Origin: Phocoena phocoena
Taxonomy: Eukaryota > Chordata > Mammalia > Artiodactyla > Phocoenidae
Reading direction: 5' to 3'
DNA length: 64,000 bases
Assembly: GCF_963924675.1 (NCBI RefSeq)
Contig: NC_089227.1
Coordinates: forward strand, 47,672,080-47,736,079
Shown: one piece after another, positions 51,190 through 63,234 of the stretch
How positions within the stretch are numbered: position 1 is the stretch's first letter
Layout: every line of letters begins with the position of its first letter
Translations under genes and position numbers: made by a program
Notes under the pieces: generated by a model
Seen by the model: the letters and a program-made list of their open reading frames with translations, nothing else
Told to the model about the DNA's origin: nothing
The model's database searches: none

Positions 51190-52228
51190 TGAGAGTCCCG
51201 TACCACACAAAGACTTGGGCTTCTTGGTACCATGCCCATGCCCATAGTGGTTTAAAATCTGGAGATCAACAAGTCCTGTGAAACCCAGTGGAGGGATGAT
51301 AACGAAGACTGTCTGATTCCTCCATGCCCACTCCTTCAATGCTTATCTTTCTCCTGCTGTTGTTGTGATATATCATTTCTGAGTATAAACTATTTGAGTC
51401 CTCTAAGTCCTTTTCCTAATCAATTACTTAAAGGAATTAACATGGTTAGCATAGTACTCACCAAGATCTCACTATGATTACTTAGTTTTAAATGATATCA
51501 GTAAAATTGAGGAAATAATAATGGTTTTCCAATGCTTTCAGCCAGGCCTGGGCTTCTAATGCCCCAGGAACATAGCCTGGTTTGAGCTGAACCACTTACT
51601 CACAGTGGACTAATATGCTTTAACTCATATAAAAGATGTAGGGTTGAAAAACACATATGCCCTTGGAAGTTATCATATTAAAATACTTGTCTTATAACTT
51701 CTCTGGTGTGTCAAAAATGGCACACCAAGGAGGTTTTCATTAGTACTGTTAGTTCACAAATTCAGGTGTAACAATTCAAAGTTTAATAAAATAAAGCAGA
51801 CTATGGTCAGATAAAAAGTGATTCTCTATAAGTGTGGGTGAAGTCAAAAGAACTTCATTGTGTGATTTTGATTTATATCCAAATGCTGGCACCAATTTCA
51901 TATGCATTTCCAGGAAATAAATTTAAAAATCTATCTCCAGTACTTAAAATATAATCACATCCAAATCTCAGCTTCGATTTCCTTAACACTATTCGTTTCT
52001 TATCTTTCCCCTTCCTGGCTCTTTAAAGCCATGAGTTTCATACATTCCTTCCAGATCTGTGCTTAGTAGTTAGAAAAATTCAAACTAAATTTAGTGATTT
52101 TTCACATATCCCTTTTAAAAAATAAATTTTAGTAAGCACTAAATGTGATAGCTAGCTCACCAATAAATAAAAAATATAGAACCATACATGTTTTAAACCC
52201 TCAGTTTAAAATGATTCATTAAAAATAC
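51190..52228. other. Intronic stretch, nothing recognised
   Basis: No exon or clear repeat seen in about 1 kb between the old L1 and the SINE at 52241. Confidence 0.4.
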
Positions 52229-52240
52229 GGGTCTAGTTTT

Positions 52241-52460
52241 TGGATCTTGTTTTTTTTTCTTTTTTTTGCAGTACGCAGGCGTCTCACTGCTGTGGCCTCT
52301 CCCGTTGCGGAGCACAGGCTCCGGACGCGCAGGCTCAGCAGCCATGGCTCACGGGCCCTCCGCTCCGCGGCAAGTGGGATCCTCCCGGACCGGGGCACAA
52401 ACCCGTGTCCCCTGCATCGGCAGGCAGACTCTCAACCACTGTGCCACCAGGGAAGCCCTA
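52241..52460 (-). mobile_element. CHR-2 SINE
   Basis: Antisense copy with a short internal deletion near GGGCCCTCCGCTCC. The left end has an extra TGGATCTTG before the T-rich tail. Flanking sequences (GGGTCTAGTTTT and GGGTCCCATTTT) agree at only 9 of 12 bases, so the duplication is not secure. Confidence 0.93.
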
Positions 52461-52589
52461 GGGTCCCATTTTGATATGAAGATTTTTGCAAAGTGGATGA
52501 GGAAATTAAATGTATGCCTTTAAAAAATTAAAGTGGAATGTTCTGTAACCTCAAGGTCAAAAAAGTGGTATGAATGATGAATGTTACCA

Positions 52590-52935
52590 GGATGAAGAAA
52601 TCACTAGGGGATAGGGAGATCAAGGAGGATTTCTTGAAGGGCAAAGGAGCTAAAATATGTTCCTCAAGATAAGTAGGTTGTAACTAGCAGACAGTATTTT
52701 AAACAGAAAGAATGATAGAAAGGCACAAAAACAATAATTCACAAGTCATGTTTGAAGGATGATGACTACATTAGTAAGACTGTACTAGCGCATGAATATA
52801 GGGAGAGGTAAGAGATAAGACCGGGGATGAAAGACTTTTAATACCAGGATAAGAACTTAGATTCTGCACAGAATGGAGGGCCACTGAAGGTTTCTAAAGA
52901 AGAGAGGGACATAACGAATGCAGAATTATTATTTC
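52590..52935. repeat. L2-like fragment
   Basis: AAGGAGGATTTCTTGAAGGG and GGAGGGCCACTGAAGGTTTC plus AGAGAGGGACATAA resemble the L2 3' region. Confidence 0.5.
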
Positions 52936-52947
52936 CACCCACAGGTC

Positions 52948-53140
52948 TTAGTTCTACTACTAGAGTTATGTAGAATGAGTCGATTCCTTTTTCCATGATA
53001 GCCCTAAAAACTGCTATTATGTTCTTCCATTAGGGATAAGGATGAGAAGGACAGATTAAAGAAAGAGACTGAAATCATGAAACAGTTAAGCCATTCGCCA
53101 TCTGTACAAGGCTTGAAATGAGCACAAAATTATGAAGAGA
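52948..53140. repeat. Copy 1 of a diverged duplicated segment
   Basis: This stretch aligns with 59362-59570, including CCATGATAGC, GAGAAGGACAG, GAGACTGAAATCATGA and CACAAAATTA in the same order with small gaps. I do not recognise the family. Confidence 0.7.
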
Positions 53141-53592
53141 AAGAAAGGGATGGCTATGAGTTCATGTAACTACAAACTTTTTTCCAAATGAGAAATGTTC
53201 TTATAAGTTGAACATATTTCTTACTTTATTTCACTTTAAAATTCACTGCAGAGTGTAATGAGCAGCTTCAAAACCAAGTTCTTCACTGACACAGAGAAGT
53301 GCTGTCTCAAGAACAGACAGCAATTCTGCAGAGACAATCACATTTACTGAGGGGCTCACCCGTGCAGCTCTGAGAGTACATCAGACAGTTTTCCCTGCAC
53401 TCTTTCCAATTATTTTACATACTTTTCTTAGGATGACGGGTATTCTTGAAGCATTAAAATAGCATCCACAGAAGTCATTTAGGTTGCATTCTTTAAACAC
53501 TCCTTTCATTGTTAAAGGATGTTTTCCAATTGAAAAAGTCTAAATTATAAAACCTAAACCCATGCTTGTGCAACATAAAATATGCTGCAATA

Positions 53593-53808
53593 GGGCTTCC
53601 CTGGTGGCGCGGTGGTTGAGAGTCTGCCTGACGATGCAGGGCACACGGGTTCGTGCCCCGGTCCGGGAAGATCCCATGTGCCGTGGAGCGGCTAGGCCCG
53701 TGAGCCATGGCCTCTGAACCTGGGCATTCAGAGCCTGTGCTCCGCAAAGGGAGAGGCCACAACAGTGAGAGGCCCACGTACCGCAAAAAAAAAAAAATAA
53801 ATAAATAA

Positions 53809-53836
<28 letters not shown>
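53593..53836 (+). mobile_element. CHR-2 SINE with (AAAT)n(AT)n tail
   Basis: Full-length copy. Its A tail has grown into an (AAAT)n then (AT)n microsatellite (about 53785-53840). The perfect 13-bp duplication ATATGCTGCAATA lies at 53580 and 53837. Confidence 0.96.
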
Positions 53837-53840
<4 letters not shown>

Positions 53841-53849
53841 GCTGCAATA

Positions 53850-54710
53850 AAATCTTAATGTTACTCTCTTTATAGCAATATTAACTAATCGATATTTTCA
53901 GAATATTTGGCAGTTTCATTTTGATGATGATAACACTAAAACACTTTCATAACTACACACAGTAAATAATGTCCTCTTATGTGTTCCTTTATAGGATTTA
54001 TGGAAAAGTATAAGGCATAAGCAATACTATATTAAAAAATAAGTACCCTGCGACCAAATAAAATGGATTTCAAACCTTGACCTTAGTTGGCTCAGGACTA
54101 CTTTATTTGTTTTCCAAGCTACAAATTTCAGGACCCCAGGGTTGGATATAAATTTAAGGTCCAAAATAATGTACCCTCTGTCCTATTAAGTTGGAAAAGT
54201 TATAGTTTACCAAAGATTAGTCCTTCCTGATTCTTTAAAACAATAAAGAGATTTGAAAATGCATTTATTAACCTTTTAAGGTTAATGATTTATCATTCAG
54301 CCTGCTTGTCTAGTAACATGTATCATTGGATATATGTATCATCATTTCAATTTACTGTGTAACTGGTTTTATTGAAAGGATTTGGAGTCTAAATTCATAT
54401 TTATTGAGAAATTCTATCTTCCTAGAAAATACTGCTATGTTAGCAATAAGACAAACTAACATAGCTTGGTAATTAACCATATTGATTCACACTGTACACT
54501 TCATATCTTTGTGTCTTTCTAGAATACTATAATTTTTAGTTTTAAATTACATTTATGAACTAATTACAATAAAGAAGGAAAAATTTTAAACTAAAGGCAA
54601 GTTTTTAGTATTTAGATAAAATTCTTCCTGTAATTATAGGTACAGTTAGAGAGAAAACTAAAATTCAACAAAATATCAAGTAACCCAATTGTACGTCTCA
54701 AGCCACATAC
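53850..54710. other. Intronic stretch before an exon
   Basis: AT-rich sequence with no assigned repeat. It ends at the donor GTATGT of the exon at 54711. Confidence 0.45.
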
Positions 54711-54815
54711 CTGACATTGCCCTTGGTGTTTCTGAGAACTGTTGCAGCAAAATTCTGTGTGACACCCACCAAGCTGATTCCATCCACTTCCACAATCTGG
54801 TCATTGACTTGTATT
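54711..54815 (-). CDS. PPP1R9A: PPP1R9A coding exon, middle of the PDZ domain
   Basis: This exon encodes part of neurabin-1, an actin-binding neuronal scaffold that targets protein phosphatase 1 to dendritic spines. Read on the minus strand it gives 34 whole codons from [12 protein letters not shown] through NTKGNV, with one base of a split codon before and two after. This is the central and C-terminal PDZ segment, including the [10 protein letters not shown] helix that helps form the ligand groove. The acceptor is a pyrimidine-rich tract ending CCCAAAG at 54816 and above; the donor reads CAG|GTATGT. Its length is a multiple of three with phase 2 at both ends, and the split codon (AG+A, Arg) joins correctly to the exon at 38036. 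Gln and Ile in QIVEVDGIS fit neurabin-1 as I recall it better than its paralogue spinophilin (PPP1R9B). The family call is firm; paralogue choice is from recalled sequence. Confidence 0.95.
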
Positions 54816-54972
54816 CTTTGGGAAGAGGGAAAAAATTACCCACAATTAGTTTTTCCGATAATATATTACCATTCCCAATAAATGAGTTGACAAAACTGAT
54901 TTTCAAGATACTCTTATTGATTCAAAATTTGTCTCCAAGTTCCAGATCTTAGTCAAAAGCTTAATGTTTTTT

Positions 54973-55014
54973 AAAAATTATTTTGAAAAACAGAAAAATT
55001 ATTTTGAAAAACAG
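54973..55014. repeat. 21-bp perfect tandem duplication
   Basis: A 21-base unit starting AAAAATTATTTTGAAAAACA occurs twice head to tail, about 160 bases upstream of the PDZ exon in transcript terms. Confidence 0.9.
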
Positions 55015-55129
55015 AAATACATGAGTGTATGTGTGTGTGTATGTATATTTATTTATGTCTAGGAGCTATATATAGTATTATTGTAGTTTATCATATAATG
55101 CCTTTAAAGTTATATACATGTTTTATATA

Positions 55130-56880
55130 TACCATTTTTTATTCCTCAAAATGAAGTATTTCAATCATGGAGAAATGCAGAGGGAATTAGATAATAAACA
55201 CTCATGTACCCAACACCCAACTTTATCAAATCCCGGCACTGCAATATTTGAGTCAGACTTTTTTCTAAAAACAATATTACAAAAAAGCCAAAGCCCCTTT
55301 ATTATTTGTCTTCAATTCTATTCCCTTCTCTGCTTCTACAGGAGTAACTATCCTTAATTTTGATGCTTAGCCTTTCTACTGATGCTTTGAAATATAAATA
55401 ATACATACACGTGAAGAGGCACAATATGTGTACATCTGCAGTTTTCAAACGTTATGAAATATACCTCTCTTTCTACAATTTAGTTTTCTTCACTCAACAT
55501 GATATATGAGATTTATCCATGGTTATAAATACAATTCTAGCTAGTTCATTTTATTTTACTTAATTTAATTAAATTAATTAATTTATTTTTTGGATTGGCA
55601 GTATTTTTATTCTCTGTTCTGGTAGGTCTAAATAGGAAGCCAACTTAATTCAGAAGTCGGTAAGTGATAACCTAGTTTAACAAGCATATAGTATTATCTT
55701 TCATGAATATTCTAAAATATATTCATCCATTATTTTACAAATGGGCACTGTATTGTTTTGAATTTTAGCTATTATGAATACTGATGTAATAACTAATTTC
55801 ATATGTCTCCTTACGTACATGTGTGAGTTTCTCCAGGATATATAGCTAGAAACAGAATTTCTGAGTCAAAGAACACAGGCATTTTCAACTTTGGCAAACA
55901 GACTCATTTCAGTTCAAAATGCTTATACCAGTGCAAATTCCCAACAGCACTGTAGAGAGGTTCTGAGTCTCTCCACACCCTCACCAATACTTGGTATATT
56001 CAGACCCTTTAAATACCACCAAACTTATAATTGTAAAAAGGTATCATGTGATTTTAATTGCATTTCCCCGATTATAGTGCGGTTCAATGTTTTTTCGTAA
56101 GTTTATGAGTCATAATGTCCCCTTCTGAAAACTGTTAGAACCTTTTACCAATCTTTGTTGAGTGTTTTTTCTCATAGATTTATATAAGATGTCTTTATCT
56201 TGTATACCAACACTTTCTTAATTAAATATGTTGCAAATATCTTTGGCCCAATCTGTAGGTCACCTTTTCACATTTTTGAGGGAAATGGTGGTTTTAAGAA
56301 GAACAGTTTTTAAAAATATAATCATATTTAAAATTTTGGCTTTATATTAGGTAGTTTTTGTGTTTTGTTTAAGGAATCCCTTTCTGCCTCAAGGTTATAA
56401 AAACATTCTATATTTTCTTTTAAAGGTCTTAAATTTTGCTTTTCTGCATTTTTAGTTATCCACCTGTAAATAATTTTTTATTATGATATGTGTTAACAAT
56501 CTTCTTATTTTTTCCAAGTATATAAACAATTGGGTTAACAACATTTAATAGTCCACTTTTTATCCACTGAGTTGCAGTGCTGCCCCTGTCAGGTTTCAAA
56601 TGTGCGTCAATGTGGTTTCTACTTGACTGTCTATTTTTGCACACTTACATTGTTTCATAATTAGTTTTGACATTTCATAGGGTAATTCCCTTTACCTAGT
56701 TCATTGTCTTCAAAATTTTCTGAGCTCTTCTTGGGCTTTTTCTTTTCATAGTTTGTTTTGGATTTACTTGCCAAATTCTCTAAAAACATTTTTTGGAGTT
56801 TTAATAAAATTATACTGATTTCTAAGATTAGTTTGGGAAAAACTGAATCTTTATCATATTGATTCTTCCCATCAATAAAA
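55130..56880 (-). mobile_element. Old L1-type remnant
   Basis: Antisense L1 phrases include CATTTCCCCGATTATAGTGC, CAAATATCTTTGGCCCAATC and TCTGCCTCAAGGTTATAAAA. An AATTAATT-rich simple stretch lies at about 55555-55590. Confidence 0.6.
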
Positions 56881-56889
56881 ATTAATTGC

Positions 56890-59090
56890 TACTATAATTA
56901 TCTTGAGCAGATGTTGTATATATCACATGCTGTTGCTATGTATTAAGAAAAGTTATTTAAAGCTTGGAAATAAAAACCAAAGGAGAGGCAGTATGTTGTT
57001 TCAATGTCATGTACATACATTATTAAACAGGCCCAACCAAGGATAATTTGGGGGAATGTATTTTAATTGATCTACTGTTTTTAAAATTGATTAAAAGTCT
57101 GAGACATACTAAAGTAGAACGTTAATTTGTAGACTTTTGTCCTAAATAAAATCAGATACTTTTCTTCTGTTATTAAAGATAATCCCATAGGTCATGGTTT
57201 ATTTCCCTGTAGAATATTAACTGGCTTTGTATCTATCTTAGCAATGTTATTCTAACATTACTTTATTAACTTGCATGTAAACACCTACTCCTAAAATGTT
57301 CTTTGAACCACACTTACCATCTCACTGGTTCTCTCATTAATTAGTGAGTTGAATAAAGTCTGATACATGTACGTTTTATATTTATGAGTCATCTGCTAAA
57401 CTCTGAATATTAGCCTATAATAGCTTTGGAGTTTCCATAAGAGGCCAGAGTGGATTCACAAAACTAATTCAATTGTGTTACCACAGAAATGCATTCATGG
57501 ACTTTTGTTTTGTCCCCAGAGTTAGTCTAACGCAGCAACAGAACTTTATCTTTGCTATCATGTTTTTTTCTAATTCAGTACTTTTGACTTTTTTTTTCTT
57601 GGTCCTTGGCCATGTTGGTTCTGGACCTAGTTTGTACTAGGTAACAGCGACATCAACAACAACAACAACAATAAATAATTCCCCACTGGTAGAAGAAATG
57701 ACTGGGAGTGTAATTTCATAATCTGACCATTTGAGACTTCTAATGGGATTATGGGGATCTGTTATCTCCCATGTAAGAGAAGATAAAGAATTTGAGTTGC
57801 TATCCTTTAATTTCTTTGTCTATTTGTGATCTCAAACTATTTCATTAAAAAAAATTCATGAACACTAGAAAGCAAAAAGCCCTTTGAATCTTGACTAGTG
57901 AGTTTTTTGTTTCTTGGATTACTTAACCTGTTTCTGAAGTTGCAGAACTGAGGCTACAAATTCTCTGTGCTGCTGTAATTGAGAGAACCCATGATCTCAC
58001 TGTGTGCGTATGAAGTATGTTCCTAACTTAGAAGGGTATTAATAAACTAAATTATAAAGCCTCTTAAATTAAAGGAGCGAAAATCTAATTGGTTCATAGA
58101 GAATAATAAGCACTTTCATAAATCTTATATTTTAGTATCTAATGAGAGTTTAAATGTACTAGACGTTTAAGAAAAAAATCCTTCTTGGAGATTCTGCTAG
58201 AAGTTCAGAAGTATTTTCATATAAGAGACCAAGTTCATGTAATAAAAGTGAGTCTTTGGACAAATAAGACTAACTAAATAATTTTGGTTTAAAATACCTA
58301 TCTATGTTTTCTCCATGATTTTGTAAAGGTGTGGGTTTGTATTTTTCTGAAGAGACCAGTTAATCTGAACTTCCTAAAATTCTGATACAAATACTGATCA
58401 GATAAATTAAGTACCTCTACATAAAGTTTAAAAAGCATAAAAAATATAAAATTGTGCTCAACTAAACTGAATCATAATACTAACAAACTTTTATATCAAT
58501 GGTAATTATGTTTTATAGAGTGTCAGCTTAAAACATGATTTCCAAGATTCTTAGTTATTTCCAAAACCTTGGTCATAAAGCTTTTAATATATACAACTCT
58601 CCTTATGTTAAAATGTTACAAAGTTAATATAACTTTGCATCATGTTAATGAACGTGTTTATTCTTGCACTTTAAGAATATGTAAAAATAGTGCATGTGGC
58701 TGTAGAAAATTGTATTTGTTAGTCTGTTAAATTGCTTGTGTATGATAGGTGATTATTATCAACTTTCTATCTAGGAGTGAAGGTTGCTTCTAGAAGGTGG
58801 TTAGGCAGACTATGAGTTAAATTTAAAATGAGTAATTAAGACTATGCTAACAGCAATGCGATAGAAAAAAAAATGAGTAGGTAAGGTAATGGAATGAATT
58901 TCTGTTTTTCAAGAGAATGAATAGCAATTTAGTCCAAAAGTATCAGCCTGTTTTAGAATATGAAGGAACATAATGAAGATCAAAACTTGAGCGTGTGGAG
59001 AAAGCTGAGGAAGGTTTAAAGAAGCGATTTTTATTTACCTTGGTTTATACCATGTGGGGCCAGAAAGATGCTATAAAATGTGCTGCATTT
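56890..59090. other. Intronic stretch, nothing recognised
   Basis: About 2.2 kb with only a short (CAA)n run at 57652-57671. No exon or named repeat. Confidence 0.45.
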
Positions 59091-59101
59091 TGACAAAACT
59101 T

Positions 59102-59305
59102 TTTTTTTTTTTTTGCGGTATGCGGGCCTCTCACTGCTGTGGCCTCTCCCGTTGTGGAGCACAGGCTCCGGACGCGCAGGCTCAGTGGCCATGGCTCACG
59201 GGCCCAGCTGCTCCGCGGCATGTGGGATCTTCCCGGACTGGGGCACGAACCCGTGTCCCCTGCATCGGCAGGCGGACTCTCAACCACTGTGCCACCAGGG
59301 AAGCC
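59102..59305 (-). mobile_element. CHR-2 SINE
   Basis: Antisense full-length copy. The 8-bp duplication CAAAACTT lies at 59094 and 59306. Confidence 0.95.
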
Positions 59306-59361
59306 CAAAACTTACTGAGCTTTGAAGGACTTACTCAAAATATAATTTAGAAGAAAAGAGT

Positions 59362-59570
59362 GTAGTTCTTCTACTACCAGAGTTACATAGAACGAGTCAA
59401 TTCCTTTCTCCATGATAGCTCTTCATATATTTGAGAACTGCTAATATGTTTCTCTATTAGGGGTAAAGGAAGAGAAGGACAGTGAAGAGAGAGACTGAAA
59501 TCATGAGACAGTTAAGAAGCCATTTGCCATTTGTACAGTTTGAAATGATAACAGCACAAAATTACGAATG
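59362..59570. repeat. Copy 2 of a diverged duplicated segment
   Basis: Aligns with 52948-53140 in the same orientation; it has an extra block around TTCATATATTTGAGAACTGC. Estimated identity by eye is roughly 80 percent. Confidence 0.7.
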
Positions 59571-59576
59571 AGAGCT

Positions 59577-59690
59577 CCTTTTACTTCACATTCTCATCAG
59601 CGTTCATGTTGATAGCATTTTAGATTTTGGCCATTCTAATACGTATCTAATGATATTTATCATGGTTTTAATTTGCAGTAACTCATAGAT
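59577..59690 (-). mobile_element. Short old L1 fragment
   Basis: GATTTTGGCCATTCTAATAC is the familiar antisense ORF2 end. It abuts a plus-strand L1. Confidence 0.55.
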
Positions 59691-61110
59691 TGGAATAAAA
59701 ACTTTAAATATCATATATCTTATATGGGGCTGGTATCTAGAATATTATAAAGAACAGTTACAAACCAATAATAAAAAGACAAACAACCCAACTTAAAAAT
59801 AAGTCAAAGAAAAGTATTCAATACCATATGATCTCACTTACATATGGAATCTAAAAAACAAAACAAACAAACAAAACAAGAAAACCCACCAGCTCACAGA
59901 TACAGAGAACAGATTGGTGGTTGCCAGAGAGTAGGGGATAGGGGATGGGCAGACTGGGTGATGGGGGTTAAATGATACAAACTTCCAGCTATAAAATAAA
60001 TACGTCATGGGGATGTAATGTACAGAATTGTGACTATAGTTAATAATATTGTAGTGCCTATTTGAAAGCTGCCAAGAGAGTAGATCTTAAAAGTCCTCAT
60101 CACAAGAAAAAAAAAGAAAAAAAATTTTGTAACTACATTTGGTGATGGAATGTTAACTAGACTTATTGTGGTGATCATTTCACAGTGTATACAAATATCA
60201 AATCATTATGTTGTACACCTGAAACTAATATAATGTTATATGTCAATTATACCTCAATTTCAAAAAGTGAGCAAAGGATCTGAATAGGTATTTCTCCAAA
60301 GAAGTTTCACAAAAGGCAAATAAGCATATGAAGAAGGTGCTCAACATCATTAGCCATCAGGGGAATATAAATCAAAACTAAAATAAGACCCCTCTTCACA
60401 CCTACTAAGATGGTTATGATCAAAAGAAAGGTAGTACCCGAAACTAAACACAAAATTGTTAATCAACTATACTCCAGTGTAAAATAAAATTTTTTTAAAA
60501 AGACAGATTGTAACTTTAAATGGAGCATAACCTATAAAAATATTGATTCACTATGTTGTACACCTGAAACTACTATAATATTGTAAATCAACTATACTTC
60601 AATTAAAAAAAAAAGACAGATTACAAGTTTTCATGAGATGTGGAGAAACTATAACCCACATAAATTACTGGTAGCAATATAACATGATGCAGTTGCTTTG
60701 GAAAACCATCCAGCAGTTCTCCAAAAGGTTAAACCTAGCGTTACCATACGACTCAGAAATTCCACTCCTAACTACATACTCAAGAGAAATGAAATCATGG
60801 CCACACAACATTTGTACGTGAATGCTCAAAGCAACATTATTCAAGATAGCCAAAAAGTAAAAACAATCCAAATATCCATCAACTGGTGCCAGAATAACCA
60901 AAATGTGGCATACGCATTCAATGGAATATTATTTGGCAATAAGATGAAATGAAATTTGATAGGTGCTACAACATGAATGAACCTTGAAAATACTATACTA
61001 GTGAAAAAAGTCATCACAAAAGATCACATGTTATATGATTACATTTACATTAAATGTCCAGAAGAAGCAAATCTCTACAGACAGAAAGTAGATTAGTGCC
61101 TAGGAGGGAG
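59690..61110 (+). mobile_element. Old L1 ORF2 remnant with nested L1 3' ends
   Basis: The host L1 reads through GGTATCTAGAATATTATAAA, GGTATTTCTCCAAAGAAG, GAGATGTGGAGAAACTATAA and CAATGGAATATTATTTGGCA. It is broken by a 3' UTR insert at about 59815-60270 (ends in GTTGTACACCTGAAACTAAT) and by two short 3' ends at about 60438-60500 and 60515-60613. The last is flanked by the repeat AAAAAGACAGATT. Confidence 0.75.
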
Positions 61111-61196
61111 GAGGGGAGAGATATATTTTTCAAATTTGCACAAAAGTACAGTATGAGCTAGCAGTGGCCATACCATGCTGGATAGGATAGTCTAGG

Positions 61197-61315
61197 GCAC
61201 TAGTTCCCAAACTGCCTAACTGCAATGGAAGAATGGAGCAATTTTGAAAATTAAAGATTCCTCAAGTTGCACTCCTCCAAAATTCTCATTCAGAAGCTAT
61301 GGAGTAAAGCACAGG
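61197..61315. mobile_element. hAT-type MER fragment (MER20-like)
   Basis: CTAGTTCCCAAACTGCC and AAATTCTCATTCAGAAGCTA follow the order of a MER20-like element. The call is tentative. Confidence 0.4.
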
Positions 61316-62127
61316 ATAGACATTTGTTTTTCAATTTTGTCTATTATGAATAAAGTTGCCATTCACATATAAGTCTTTATGTAGACATACATTTTCATTT
61401 CTCGGAAAATACCAACAAGTAGAATTGCTGGCTTGAAAGGTTAAGTATACGTTAAACTTTAAAAGAACTGCCAAACTGTTTTCCTAAGTGGCTGAAAAAT
61501 TTTTTGTTCCCACAAGCTATGTAGGAGTGTTCCATTTCTCCACATCCTTGCTAACATTTTATATTGTCAGCATTCTTATCTTTAGCCATTCTAGTAGATG
61601 TGGTATCTCACTGCAGTTTTAATCTGTATTCTCTACTGACGAATGATGTTGACCATTTTTTCATATGCTATTGACCATTCATATATTTTTCTCTTCAAAA
61701 TAACCATTCAAATCTTTCATCTGTATTTTAAAAATTGAGTTGTGGTTCTTTTTGTTATTCAGTTGTAAGTGTTCTTCATATTCTTGACACAAGTCCTCAC
61801 ATGAATGTTTAACAAATATTTTCTTCTTGTCTATATAGCTTCCTTTTATCATTTCATAACTGTGCCTCTCAAAGAACAAAAGTTTTGACTTTAATAATGT
61901 TCAGTTTATCAGTTTTTTCTTTGATGGTCCATGCTTTGAGTCCTGTCTCAAAAATCTTTACTTAATGGTAGGACACAAAGATTTTCACCTACGTATTCTC
62001 TTAAGAGATTTCATGGTTTGAACTCTTATGTCTAGACCTATGATTAATTTTGAGTTAATTTGTATATGGGGTGAGGTAAGGTTTGTGGTTCAGATTTTTT
62101 GTTTTTCCATATGGATATCTAATTCTT

Positions 62128-62272
62128 TTTTAATTTTTATTCTATATTGGAGTATAGTTGATTAACAATGTTGTGTTAGTTTCAGGTATACAGTGAAGTG
62201 ATTCAGTTATATACTGAATCTATATCTATCCTTTTTCAAATTCTTTTCCCATTTAGGTTATTACAGAATATT
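62128..62272 (-). mobile_element. Very short L1 3' end
   Basis: About 145 bp of L1 3' UTR (GGAGTATAGTTGATTAACAA, ending at the 5' truncation after TTACAGAATA). The perfect 15-bp duplication GGATATCTAATTCTT lies at 62113 and 62273. Confidence 0.93.
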
Positions 62273-62340
62273 GGATATCTAATTCTTGTAGGACTATTTA
62301 TTGATTGTACATTTTACCACTGAATTATCATGGCACTTTT

Positions 62341-62540
62341 TTTTTTTGCGGTACGTGGGCCTCTCAATGCCGTGGCCTCTCCTGCCGCAGAGCACAGGCT
62401 CCAGACACACAGGCCCAGCGGCCATGGCCCACGGGCCCAGCCGCTCCACGGCACGCGAGATCCTCCCGAACCGGGGCACGAACCCGCGTCCCCCGCATCG
62501 GCAGGCGGACTCCCAACCACTGCGCCACCAGGGAAGCCCT
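62341..62540 (-). mobile_element. CHR-2 SINE
   Basis: Antisense full-length copy with a slightly GC-richer body than the others. The perfect 14-bp duplication ATCATGGCACTTTT lies at 62327 and 62541. Confidence 0.97.
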
Positions 62541-62890
62541 ATCATGGCACTTTTACTGAAAATCACCTGACTATATGTGTCTCAATCCTTTCCTTACTTT
62601 CTATTCTACTTCCCTGATCTCTGTTTCTATTTTTATACCAATATCACATGGCCTTGGTTACAGAAGTTTTGTAGTAAGTCTTGAGAAAGGTAAGGTTAGT
62701 CCTCTAACTTTATTCTTTTTCAGAATTGTTATTCTAGGTCCTTTGCATTCCCATATGCATTTTGGAACCAGCTAGTCAATTTCTACCAAAAAAAAGAAGT
62801 CTCCTGAGATTTTTATTGTATTTCTTTGAACCTACAGATAAATATGGGGACATCTGACTTCTTAACAATGTTAAGCCTTCTATTCTATAA

Positions 62891-63234
62891 ACACTGTTAA
62901 GTCTCCCTTTATTTATCTAACCAAATATCACATTACCATCAATCCCTAATATCATCTCAACATTTTTCATATTTTATCCAACAACATCCTCACATAACTA
63001 AAAGCTCTAAGATAAGCCATACCCTGAAAAGACTGTTCACATTTGTGCTTTTGTACCTTTTACAAAATATTTGCCAAAAATCCCTTCTCTACCCTCTCAA
63101 AAGCCTTCTCCTAAAGGCCCAGCTCTTCTCTTTGAGGAATTATCTGCTTATCCAAGCCTAACGATTTTTAAAATTCTTGAACCTCTTCTAGATCTTATAT
63201 TTTATACCCCCACGTAATGTTGATGCTACCAGAT
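62891..63234. other. Intronic stretch, nothing recognised
   Basis: No repeat or exon seen. Confidence 0.4.

Larger units (their letters stand above)
38037..54710 (-). other. PPP1R9A: PPP1R9A intron (complete, about 16.7 kb)
   Basis: This intron interrupts the Arg codon between the NTKGNV and FVIGRE parts of the PDZ domain (phase 2). It is dominated by a 5.2-kb L1 at 39968-45156, an older L1 at 49745-51185 and SINEs at 52241 and 53593. No extra coding exon was recognised. Confidence 0.93.
61325..62890 (-). mobile_element. Old L1 ORF2 remnant, split by two later insertions
   Basis: Antisense L1 text at 61325-62112 and 62555-62890 belongs to one element: GAATTGCTGGCTTGAAAGG, TAATTTTGAGTTAATTTGTA, then ATTTTTATACCAATATCACA and AACCAGCTAGTCAATTTC. 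Inserts are at 62128-62272 and 62341-62540. Confidence 0.8.
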
